A stretch of 64,000 nt of DNA from Galdieria sulphuraria (lineage: Eukaryota; Rhodophyta; Bangiophyceae; Galdieriales; Galdieriaceae): assembly GCF_000341285.1 (NCBI RefSeq), contig NW_005178439.1, forward strand, positions 89,349 through 153,348. The letters run 5' to 3'. The stretch's first letter is position 1, and each line of letters begins with the position of its first letter. The notes below the pieces were generated by a model that saw only the letters and a program-made list of their open reading frames with translations, ran no database searches and was not told the origin of the DNA. Position numbers and translations under genes: made by a program. This document shows, piece by piece, positions 35,106 to 44,151 of the stretch.

Positions 35106-36447
35106 ATGAATATGACACAAGAAGAGGCGCGAGAGTTGTTGGCCAAGTTACGAGCCAAGCCTGAAAACAAGGTACATATGTTTTTAGCTTTACTTACTTT
35201 TTATGAACTATGTTAGTCTTGTTTCGATTGCAACGCGAGAAACCCCACCTGGGCTTCAGCTTCCTTTGGAGTGTTTATCTGTTTGGATTGTGCTGGGCTT
35301 CACAGGAAACTTGGAACTCATGTTACCTTTGTAAGGTCCACTATTATGGATACTTGGACTCCACATCACTTGCGTCTTATGGTGCTGGGTGGGAACGCTA
35401 AAGCCCGAGAGTTTTATTCTCAAAATGGATGGAGTTTGGAGAGTGGAAGAGGTATAGAAGAAAAGTATACCGGCCGTATTGGACAACAGTACAAAGCATA
35501 TCTCCAAAAGCAAGCAGTGATATCTGAAGAAAGGTATGAAAGAAGACAACTGACTTTTGTTCAACCACTTACTTGCTTCCAGAGGCGAAGTCCGTTTGGG
35601 TGAAGAACTGGAGCAACTAGAACCTGCAAGTAGTATTGTTGTTGAAGAAAGTAACGTGAATGTAGAAGATTCGACAATTTCTGAGTTACCTAACCCTTTG
35701 ACTACGGAAACCAATTTCTTAGAAAGTAGTTGGGACGGCTTTTCAGACGACCACTCTCTTCAAGAACAAACTGCGGAGTCCCTATTAGATACCGGTGTAA
35801 CTAGTGTACCTGTCTCTTCCTCTACAGAACCTTTCAACTCGCAGTCAAAGTTACAAACGAATACAAATAACTTTAGAACCATCAAACTGAAAAGTAGTAT
35901 GGGTAGTAGACGAGGTTTAGGAGCAAAACGAATGTCAAGGGAGATGTCTCCCAAAGTTGCAACGGTGGATATATCCAAAGTTGGAACGATTAAGGAAAAG
36001 CCAGTTATACATGTTACGGAACAGCATGCAAGCTTGGAAAGAGATTCTTCAAGTCCTGCATTGTTTACTTTTCATGACCAGAATTCTAGAGAGGAAACCA
36101 AAATCAAACCTCAGGATCGATTTGCAAATGCTCGTTCTATTTCGTCTGCGGATTACTTTTCTTCAACAACTTCCAACTATAGTCATTCTGAAAGTCAACC
36201 TACAGATGCATCATTTCGCTTTGCTGGTGCTCGTTCAATTTCATCATCTGAGTACTTTGGAGAAGATGTACCTGTTACCAGAAGATCTTCTGATAGAAAT
36301 GAAACATCGGAAGAGTTGAGGGAACTTGCTTCACAATTTGTAAAAAAGGCATCTTTGGAAGCTTCAGAAATGAAAGCAATTGCTGGAAAAGCGTTTAAAC
36401 AGGTTTCAAGTTATTTGGATGAGTTTCTTAGTAAAGGTTATCAATAA
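35106..36447 (+). CDS. GLO3: ADP-ribosylation factor GTPase-activating protein (ArfGAP2/3, Glo3)
   Basis: The product is a GTPase activator for Arf1 on COPI vesicles at the Golgi. The zinc finger C-x2-C-x16-C-x2-C spans the first intron: CFDCNARNPTWASASFGVFI followed by CLDCAGLHRKLGTHVTFVRS, with the catalytic arginine in the FVRS block. The C-terminal region has two copies of a Glo3-type motif, NARSISSADYF and GARSISSSEYFG, matching the ISSxxFF regulatory motif of ArfGAP2/3. Introns are at about 35172-35216 and 35537-35582. The ATG at 35106 gives MNMTQEEARELLAKLRAKPE, aligning with the family start; an in-frame ATG at 35013 would add 31 residues and overlap TACO1. It ends 37 bp before NSE2. 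Confidence 0.92.
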
Positions 36448-36484
36448 TCCGAGTAGTATCTTTGCAATTGTTTGGATTCTGAAA

Positions 36485-37504
36485 ATGAATAGCGAACTCA
36501 CTCTATCCAACAATGTTTTCCTTGAAAGAACTAGTACTTGGGAAGAGTTGAAAAAGACAAGTGAGGAGGGTTTGTTTTATTTAAAGCACTTATTGGAAGT
36601 GTATTCGCAAGCTGATGTTGGCAACTTTTCAAAAGATGACGTTGGTTGAATTTTGTTGCACTGTGCCTTTCTTACAACTTCGTTCTATTAGCTTAATTCG
36701 TTGAAGAGAATGGCTTGTGACTTTACAGATTCAAAACAAGAAGCAGCGTTGTATTTGGAGGCCAACAGGACTTGTCAAAGAGTTTTCTCCACTGGAAGCA
36801 CAAGAAGAGAAAAGGTAACTTTTGAGAGTATTTACTAGTTGAACTTTCTCGCTCTATCTTTTCTAGTCTTCTTCGGAAGTGAATAATATCTTGACAATAT
36901 ATGAGCAAGTGGTCCAAAAGTTCCAAAACGAGAATAGGAGCGAAATGAGTGAAGAATTGAAGAGACTTGTCAACTTCATGGAGGTAGTTGAAGAGCTTGT
37001 GTATGATATGAGATTGGTTGAAATAACAATATGACACTCGTAGACTCTTCAAGAGGGAGAAGTAGTTTCTTCAGTCTTTCCATCGGACGAGAAGCATTTT
37101 ACTTGTCCTATATCACAAAGTAGACTTGTTGAACCTGTGAAAAAGTAAGAAGCGTTCAAATTGTCTATTTATACAGTTTGGTTAAATAATGTTCGCAACT
37201 ATCATAACAGTAAGGAATGTCTTCATACATACTCAAGACAAGCGTTGTTGGAATATTTGAAACATCACAAAACTTCGAAGAAACAAACTTGTGTTCGTTG
37301 TCCAGTAGCTTTTTGTGACAAGTTGGTCAGTCCAAATGGATACCAGTTAAAAACTTCATAACAAGTATTCTTGGTTAGGTTTCTCTGGATTCGATAGAGC
37401 CGGATCATGAAATGGAAAAACTCTTAAAGGAATGGTCAAGTCGCCTAGAAAAAGGAACAAACCCTCTTGGAGCAGTTTCAGTAGAAGAGTTTGTATCATC
37501 TTGA
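36485..37504 (+). CDS. NSE2: E3 SUMO-protein ligase NSE2/MMS21
   Basis: NSE2 is the SUMO ligase subunit of the SMC5/6 complex and acts in DNA repair. Six exons of 40-250 bp join in phase. The N-terminal part is a long coiled coil that would bind SMC5. The C-terminal SP-RING is present: FTCPISQSRLVEPVKN, then KECLHTYSRQALLEYL and TCVRCPVAFCDKLVSL, with the family's C-P-I-S, C-x-H-x-Y/F-x-R and C-P-V elements. Introns lie near 36643-36692, 36815-36866, 36981-37040, 37147-37211 and 37326-37379; the last uses a GTCAGT donor. The stop at 37504 faces the minus-strand neighbour with 25 bp between stops. Confidence 0.88.
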
Positions 37505-37529
37505 TAACTTTTTCACAATACATATATTC

Positions 37530-38514
37530 TCAAGTTTCAATATACTGCACAGGAGATGGAAAAATAAATTCTTCTCCACTCGATATCCAAAGAATATCTC
37601 CAGGACAGACTTCATGTAATGAAGATATTTCAAAACCAGAACGCGTATATGCTTTAGTTGCTACACTCATATCGAGTAGTTGAGCAGCTTTTATAAAAAA
37701 ACTTGCTAGACTATTTGGCAACTCCAAGCCAACATCCATCAGAAAAGTACGACCATATTGCTCAAAATTCTATATAAAGTAAAAAAGATTATTTAAAAGT
37801 AAGCAAAGTTGAAAGCTCTGAATCAACAGTTGACAACTCTCTAATAGGATAACTTTCTACAGAAGAATCGGTGGACATCCTTTGTAAGGTTTTGGAACGA
37901 GAGCGAACAGATCCTTGAGCTTCCTTTGAAGGGCATTTTTGGATAATATTCCAAGTATCTTCTTCTCCTAACTCAACTGATAGAGTATCCTCATCTATCA
38001 AGTCGAATATACTCCGTTTTAAGTTGGCGTTACTTGCAAGTTTCCTCTTCCTCAAGTAATACTTTTGAGCATGGGACTGACACTGACTAGCACTTCTCGT
38101 TTCAACATAGTCTGCTATTTGTCTCCAATTTCCATGACCGAATTTTTTCAGTGCTACAAGAAAGCGATGGTGTTCATCCAGTTTCCAAGCATTCTTGAAT
38201 TTTCTTTCATTGTTTTGCAAAAGATTGCAACTCTCAGTTAAGAGTTGTCGAGGAAACTCCGAAACGGTTTCTTCACTCATTTTGAAAGTTGTGACTTTGT
38301 CCTTGTGAAAAGGACACTGTCCAAAACGTGCACAAAAGCCACCTCTTTGGTTTGGTGCACCACAAACACGAAAGCCTCTCGAGTTGTAAGCTACACCATC
38401 AATAAATATTACTTGTTCACCAATTGTATCTTCTTCTTGGTGTTGTATTTCAAATTGTTCTCTAGTCAATATCGAAGAAGTTGAATAAGTTTCTTGTGGC
38501 TTCCCACAACTCAT
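37530..38514 (-). CDS. SHAQKYF-type MYB protein with a possible doublecortin-like 3' exon
   Basis: Exon 1 (38514 to about 37800) encodes a single-repeat MYB domain with the plant-type signature: WKLDEHHRFLVALKKFGHGN, WRQIADYVETRSASQCQSHA, QKYYLRKRK. Ahead of it lies a cysteine- and histidine-bearing segment (GFRVCGAPNQRGGFCARFGQ, CPFHKDK) that could bind zinc. The exon's own frame stops at 37789. Immediately downstream a second open stretch ends at 37530 and reads SLASFFIKAAQLLDMSVATK, then GFEISSLHEVCPGDILWISS, resembling a doublecortin or KHA-like fold. A phase-compatible intron (donor GTTGAT near 37830, acceptor TATAG near 37770) would fuse them; it is not proven. Divergent from IMP4 with 14 bp between ATGs. 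Confidence 0.75.
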
Positions 38515-38528
38515 TTTGGGTCACTCTC

Positions 38529-39730
38529 ATGCTTCGTCGAGAAGCTCGAAGACGACGTGAATATCTCTATCGAAAGTCTTTGAAAGAAGAAGAAATATAT
38601 GAGAAGAAAATCAAGGTAATATTATTTTTTAGAAGCTATATTTAAGGAATATTATGTGGTAACTTTTATTTAGGTTAGAGACGCCATTGCTGCTGGAAAG
38701 AATGTTCCAACAGAACTTCAAGGCAAGTGTTCGATATATAATAGAATGCTTTTGAGTTTTTACGTTGTTTGGATAGAAGAAGCACAAGAATTGTTTGAAT
38801 CCGCAAACTACTTGGACTCAGCAACAGACCGTGCTTATTCTCACGTGGATGACGAATATGCTAGAGCCAATGAAATAGATCCCAAAGTAGATTCTTTATT
38901 TATTCATAGCGTTATCAGTTTGTTGCTTAAACAGTCCTAGGTTGTCATTACAACCTCTCGAGATCCCAGTAGTAGATTGTCTCAGTTTGCCAAAGAAGTG
39001 AAACTTTTATTTCCCAACTCTCAACGGTTGAACCGAGGCAATCTAGTCATTCGTGACTTGATGACGGCTTGTAAAAACAATCAAGTAACTGATGTTATCC
39101 TGTTAAGTGAATATAGAGGTAATACGAGAATTCGAAATGCTGGAACTTGTGCAAAGTGATTTTTATATTACTTTAGGACAGCCCGATGGTCTTGTTGTTT
39201 GTCATTTACCTCTTGGACCTACTGCATTCTTTTGTAAGTAATAGAGGAGTTTGTTTTGTTTGTTGTTTGATTATCAATCCTATCAAGCTTTATCCAACGT
39301 GGTTATGCGTCATGATATTGTGGATACAGACCTTGGAACAGTCTCAGAAGCCAACCCGCATCTTGTCTTTGATAATTTTGAATCAAAGCTTGGATGGAGA
39401 GTTAAAAATATTCTCAAATATTTATTTCCGAGTCCAAAACCAGATTCCAAGCGTATCATTACTTTCAGCAATCATGCAGATATTATTTCCTTTAGGTAAG
39501 GAATCGTTTTCTTAGTTTAGCTTATTTGATATTTTCTTAGACATCATTTGTATCAAAAAAGTGGCACTAGACCCGAAGATATAGAGTTGATAGAAATGGG
39601 ACCTCGTTTTGATATGAAGCTTTACCAAATTCGATTAGGAACGATTGAGCAATCACATGCGGATAATGAATGGGTTTTAAGGCCTTATATGAATACAGCA
39701 CATAAGAGACGAGCATTAGGTGGAATCTAA
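38529..39730 (+). CDS. IMP4: U3 snoRNP protein IMP4
   Basis: IMP4 is a Brix-domain protein of the U3 snoRNP in the small-subunit processome. The first exon begins [20 protein letters not shown], the hallmark of the family. Following exons give [71 protein letters not shown] and [10 protein letters not shown], then [17 protein letters not shown] and [11 protein letters not shown] at the end. Six or so introns of 40-70 bp are needed. The intron beginning near 38722 has a GCAAGT donor (after CTTCAAG); only that choice keeps the frame into EEAQELFES. This is the last conserved housekeeping gene before the gene-poor right half. Confidence 0.94.
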
Positions 39731-39734
39731 GGGA

Positions 39735-39914
39735 ATGTGTGAAAACATGGAAATATTTTCCTTCTTTGGAACGTTCATATATTTATCGTTGTTGACTTTT
39801 GAATTGTTGCAACAGTGGATATGTAACATCAAAACGAATGATCAGACCAAGAGAGAAGGTTTTCAAGTATGTGTCAACAGATATGAAGAAATATTAGAAT
39901 CGTTTCATATGTAG
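39735..39914 (+). CDS. Possible small single-pass membrane protein
   Basis: An open frame of 59 codons starts with the ATG at 39735, 5 bp after the IMP4 stop. It would encode MCENMEIFSFFGTFIYLSLL with a hydrophobic helix (FFGTFIYLSLLTFELL), then a charged tail (NIKTNDQTKREGFQVCVNRY). Size and layout suit a small tail- or signal-anchored membrane subunit, but I recognise no family and the frame could be chance sequence in the IMP4 3' region. Confidence 0.35.
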   Translation: MCENMEIFSFFGTFIYLSLLTFELLQQWICNIKTNDQTKREGFQVCVNRYEEILESFHM

Positions 39915-40412
39915 TCCCCAGATATTTCTAAAACAATCTTTAAATATAAGCATCGTACACTTGTACTATTTTTTTGATCAAAAATATGATAGAGACTAAA
40001 GTAACTAACAAGAGCCAAAAATTTCAGAAATAGCTTTGTGACTAGAGCTATATACATCTTGGTTACGACCTACCGAGACTCGTAGTTACTTTAGCTCACG
40101 GATGAATCGTCCATAATGTGAAAAAGATCAGCCTACTGGTTGTGCTTTGTGGAGCTTTCTATTGGTCCCATGCTTTTGAGTCTCTTTGTGACAATATTCA
40201 TTTTCAAATACGAATCCTTCTTTACTGGGTTTAACAAAAAACTTATATTTTTAATGTAAAGAGGTATAAAGCGTCTATTAGTATCTGTCAACACACAAAG
40301 TTGTTACAGAATGAATAAACTAATTATTTCAAAAAGAGAGAAGTATACCAAAGCACACGATAGATTGACTGTCTCTTTTCTCTAGTTGGTCAAAAGTGAA
40401 TAGCAATTCGAA
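39915..40412. other. Gene-free A+T-rich stretch at the start of the gene-poor region
   Basis: No open frame with coding character was seen on either strand. The transition from dense genes to sparse sequence occurs here, right after IMP4. Confidence 0.5.
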
Positions 40413-41378
40413 TGGAGGATTTCAGCTCAATACAACGTTGTGTTTCTATTATATTCCAAGAATTATTCAGTGATCTCCTCTCCAAATACTTGGATTTTCC
40501 CTTTTATGATACATAAACGGAAAAAGAAGTACGTGACCTGCTTAGTGTCGCAAGAACCCAAAAAGTTACTTGGAAAGCTCGAATATGGCTATTCAAGTAT
40601 ACCTTTGCAGAATCATATGATCTTACTCATTGGAAATGAGTCATATTTGATTCTCAGTAAACCTTCCTATTAACGTATTTGAAGTTTTGGAAAAATTTTT
40701 GAATCACAACTACGATTAATAATTTTGGATACAAAAGTTGTGTACACCAATAAACCAACGTAGTTTTACAAAGCTTGCATTTCCTTTACAATTTGTGAAC
40801 TTTAAGTATTTGCAGCTACTGGATTCAAGTGAGAAAAGTCATAGTGTCCATCTTTTCCAGGTCAACTCTAAATTCCAATGTCACTTCAAAAGAAAATAGA
40901 ATGATGCTTTCATTTCCTTGAAAAGATATAATTGTGAAGAGAATGCATACAATTTCAATTGATTAAACTTCGGAGGAAGTCTTAACCTATTCGCTCTTAC
41001 CATCATTTTCACGTAATGAACTTTATACAACTATTGATAATATATTTCAAGAGCTTTCGAAAGTCCCACCATTTGTTGACCAGGATGAAAGTAGCTGTCA
41101 CATACTACAGTTGTCACAAACGGCACATAAGAAAGTTTTGACTATCACAGGGACTCTTTTTTAAAATAAATATTCAAGCTTCTTACAAGCACTTGCGTGT
41201 AGCCTTGAAAGTGTTTCAGTCAACAAAAAGACAACTTGAAGAATGGGTCGTCTTTGAAATTCACAACTCAATTCCTAAAGTGCTCTTTGACTATAATAGA
41301 AAACAAGTTTCACCTATTCTTCCATTGAAAAGGTTTCTTGCATCAAGATTGTCAGGATATTCTGTAGAGAGGCACTGA
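40413..41378 (+). pseudogene. Decayed protein-coding relic of unknown family
   Basis: Several forward stretches have protein-like composition but are broken by stops and frameshifts. The first begins with an ATG at 40413 (MEDFSSIQRCVSIIFQELFS), meets TAA near 40510, and continues in the same frame (TEKEVRDLLSVARTQKVTWK). A middle piece near 40770-40980 reads KLAFPLQFVNFKYLQLLDSS with two stops. A third, near 40985-41160, reads LLPSFSRNELYTTIDNIFQE and ends at TAA after a run of six T. Shifting by one base at that run opens a frame to 41378 (HLRVALKVFQSTKRQLEEWV). The order and orientation suggest one gene of about 300 codons that has lost function. I cannot assign a family. Alternatively it is a gene with many introns I failed to place. 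Confidence 0.45.
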
Positions 41379-41664
41379 GCATAGTGGCCTGGCGTATTAT
41401 CACACATAGCGGGGGTGCAAACGTGACCTTTTTGACTTGTATATAAAGGTTTATCTGAAAATTCAGGAGATTTTTTCTACTCGACTAACTGTAGCGAAAG
41501 AGTGGACACACTACCTTCAGTTGAGCCTCAATCTCCCTTGTAAAGAATATTGTATCAATAAAATGTAGAGTTGTTCCTTGGAATATCCATAATCTATAAT
41601 AATAACAATGCACACAAAACACTAATTTATAACACCAACATCAGTAATGACAATAGGATTATCT

Positions 41665-44151
41665 CTACTTTGTTGAAACTCTCTGCAACCAGAACAAAAT
41701 TTTCACAATGTCTTCTTCTCTAATTCTTGTATGCATTAAGTCGTCAAAAGAAATGTATTTTAGAGCAGATACCGGAAGACGTGGGAGCTTTGAAACATAT
41801 TCACGAACTTGACTTTCATCAAATCCCAATTGACGGAGAAACAAATTCCAATCAAATGACGAAGAACTGGAAGCTACAACACTTCGTTTGCCTCGTATAT
41901 TTCCTTCTTCCATTTGCATAGCACTTTGAAAACCTTCCATTTGCATCCTATTCTCCTTGTTTGTTCTCGGTCTTATATTTCGAGCCACTCTAACAGAAGC
42001 ATTTGATTGCTCAGCTTCCAAAGATGAAACATATTCATTAGACATCGACTCAAAGATAGTTTTACACCATACTGAAAAGTATTTACTGAACTCTTCTCGG
42101 CTTGCCTTGTCAATTTTCCTCAAAATATCGAAATTTTCTATTCCCAAAAATCGTTCAAGGTTCCTTTGGGAAACAACTATCAATTGCATACATGATCGAC
42201 TACTTTCATTCAAAGTTGACCCTGCAGAATGTTCAGTTACCAAATAACTTGCATCCTCAACAATATTCTGTTCTTCACTAGAGAAAACTACAGATCGACC
42301 ATAACTAGTACAAACTACCACAAACTGAAAACAAAGTTGAACAGATGAAAAAGATTCGTCATTCAAAACGGAAACAACTCCCTTAAAAAATTGTTCTGCT
42401 TCCTTCTCAATATTTCTTTTCGAAAATTCACTTTTGTGATAAAATTTAAATGAAAATCCAACAACATAACGTGTTTCACCATTATGGAATACAACATATG
42501 CATCAGCGCCACTAGAATTGCCATCTTTTGGAACAAAAATACCACAACGTTGTAAAAATTTTCCATAATGGTCAGAAAATGAATCAGAGACATTTCTCAA
42601 GATGGGTATATCATTAGATTTTGTTGATTCCATAGAATAAGAAACATTGTCCTGTTCAATAAAAGAACCCTCGAAAATTCCTGGAATAGCAGAATGCACA
42701 ATCTGCGAGGAACTAGAATGAAGAAAAGTTAATAAGCGAAAACGAAAGATCTTCATAAATATAAATTCAAAGAAGACTCCCTTTGCTGTTGAAATGTCGG
42801 AAATATAACTAAACGGAGATAAAGGCAAGAGTTCAGTAGCCTCAAGGAAAAAGTTATAGTTGCTATGAGCTCTCAATATAAAATCACAACAACCAATCTT
42901 GAATTCAGTGCCCAAATCAATCCCGTCAGTTTCACAAATTTCAAAGTAAAACCCAAAAGTTGCAACCAAGTCCATCAAATAACTTCTCGTTCCACATAGA
43001 GTAATTACAAAGTCAATTGGAAAAACTGTCCCAAGCTGATAATTCAAAAGGACAAATTGATATCGAAGAAGGGTTGCGGAATCTAGTATCTCTGGAATAA
43101 TAAACGTTACTGACTCTAGTAGTAAAGAGCTAAAGACACTATCTAACAAAAGTTCCATATTGTCATCGTTGGTAACAGGTTGCGATAAGTTTGAAACTTT
43201 CCCTACTAGGGCTAATAAAGTATTCCTTACAATCAACGGAATACCCCCTGTCTTCTTCTTCAACAATTCTACGAATCGATATCGTAATTCATCAAAGGGC
43301 AATAAACAGTCCTTCAAGGACTTTCCATCATAAGTTGCCAGCTCAAGATATTCGTTAATATCATGGAGGTTAAAGAGATTCAACCGCAACATACGGAGAC
43401 TCACTCTACTGGAGCGAGCATCAGACAAGGGGGCTGAGATTTCAGCAGTTCGACCTGCCACATAGACAATTACCTTCCCTGTAATCAAAAAACTACGTAG
43501 AATGCGGAAGAAATTCCGGAAAGGTACATATTTTGGGTCAGACTCAAAAAACTGTTTCGTGGTAAGTTCACTATAGTATGTGGTGAGGTAACTCAGGTGG
43601 CTAAGTTCGTCTATCATCAAAAATAAATATCGTTTCTGAAATTGTTCGAGAAGCCAATTAATAGCTCCTACAATATCAAAATTCTTTACCGTCCTTTCAG
43701 CTATTTGAAGAGCGTCCGCATCTTTACCATTTTGTCGGTAAGCGTTCAAAATAATATTATACATCAAAGCCTTTCGAAAACTTGGAAAAGGAGCATCAGA
43801 AAAGCTCTCTCTTAGTTCTAAGATAACTGACAAAGTTTGTTCCGCAAAGTGTTTCCAAGGCACCTTCAAAGCACTCGGTTGGGGGTTATCGTTTGAACTG
43901 TGTAGTTGTTGAAAAGCCTGTGCATTGGAACACTCACGCTCTGCAAAAATATTCAAATAGACCAAAAAGTTTTGGCCTAGAAATGTTTTGCCGGCTCCAT
44001 AAATATGCGGCGCAAAACAGCAAGCCGGGCGATTGAACGAAGGCCCACCGTACGCCTTCTCCGAGAACTGAAAAAGAAACGTCCGTATAATTGTCCTGAC
44101 GTCCTCTTCCCTGTCAATTTGTGGTTCTTTTAAGCGGTATATTGTTTGCAT
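41665..44151 (-). CDS. P-loop NTPase fused to a restriction-endonuclease-like domain (CR/Crinkler-RHS-like)
   Basis: This is an intronless 828-residue protein; the frame opens at 44205 but its first ATG is at 44151. Visible in order: Walker A YGAGKT (residues about 51-56), Walker B YLFLMIDE (DE at 181-182), a V-A-G-R-T strand (231-235) and a TGGIP motif (301-305) like the GxP motif of STAND ATPases. The C-terminal half has the order E (FFE, about 462), D (GADAYVVF, 550) and K (GFSFKF, 569), as in a PD-(D/E)xK nuclease, although the acidic residue before K is replaced by serine. The last 65 residues (LFLRQLGFDESQVREYVSKL) look SAM-like. NTPase plus REase-fold nuclease is the architecture described for Crinkler/RHS-type proteins; function here is inferred only. 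Its broken relative lies 3.4 kb to the right. Confidence 0.65.
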   Translation of the reverse strand: MQTIYRLKEPQIDREEDVRTIIRTFLFQFSEKAYGGPSFNRPACCFAPHIYGAGKTFLGQNFLVYLNIFAERECSNAQAFQQLHSSNDNPQPSALKVPWKHFAEQTLSVILELRESFSDAPFPSFRKALMYNIILNAYRQNGKDADALQIAERTVKNFDIVGAINWLLEQFQKRYLFLMIDELSHLSYLTTYYSELTTKQFFESDPKYVPFRNFFRILRSFLITGKVIVYVAGRTAEISAPLSDARSSRVSLRMLRLNLFNLHDINEYLELATYDGKSLKDCLLPFDELRYRFVELLKKKTGGIPLIVRNTLLALVGKVSNLSQPVTNDDNMELLLDSVFSSLLLESVTFIIPEILDSATLLRYQFVLLNYQLGTVFPIDFVITLCGTRSYLMDLVATFGFYFEICETDGIDLGTEFKIGCCDFILRAHSNYNFFLEATELLPLSPFSYISDISTAKGVFFEFIFMKIFRFRLLTFLHSSSSQIVHSAIPGIFEGSFIEQDNVSYSMESTKSNDIPILRNVSDSFSDHYGKFLQRCGIFVPKDGNSSGADAYVVFHNGETRYVVGFSFKFYHKSEFSKRNIEKEAEQFFKGVVSVLNDESFSSVQLCFQFVVVCTSYGRSVVFSSEEQNIVEDASYLVTEHSAGSTLNESSRSCMQLIVVSQRNLERFLGIENFDILRKIDKASREEFSKYFSVWCKTIFESMSNEYVSSLEAEQSNASVRVARNIRPRTNKENRMQMEGFQSAMQMEEGNIRGKRSVVASSSSSFDWNLFLRQLGFDESQVREYVSKLPRLPVSALKYISFDDLMHTRIREEDIVKILFWLQRVSTK

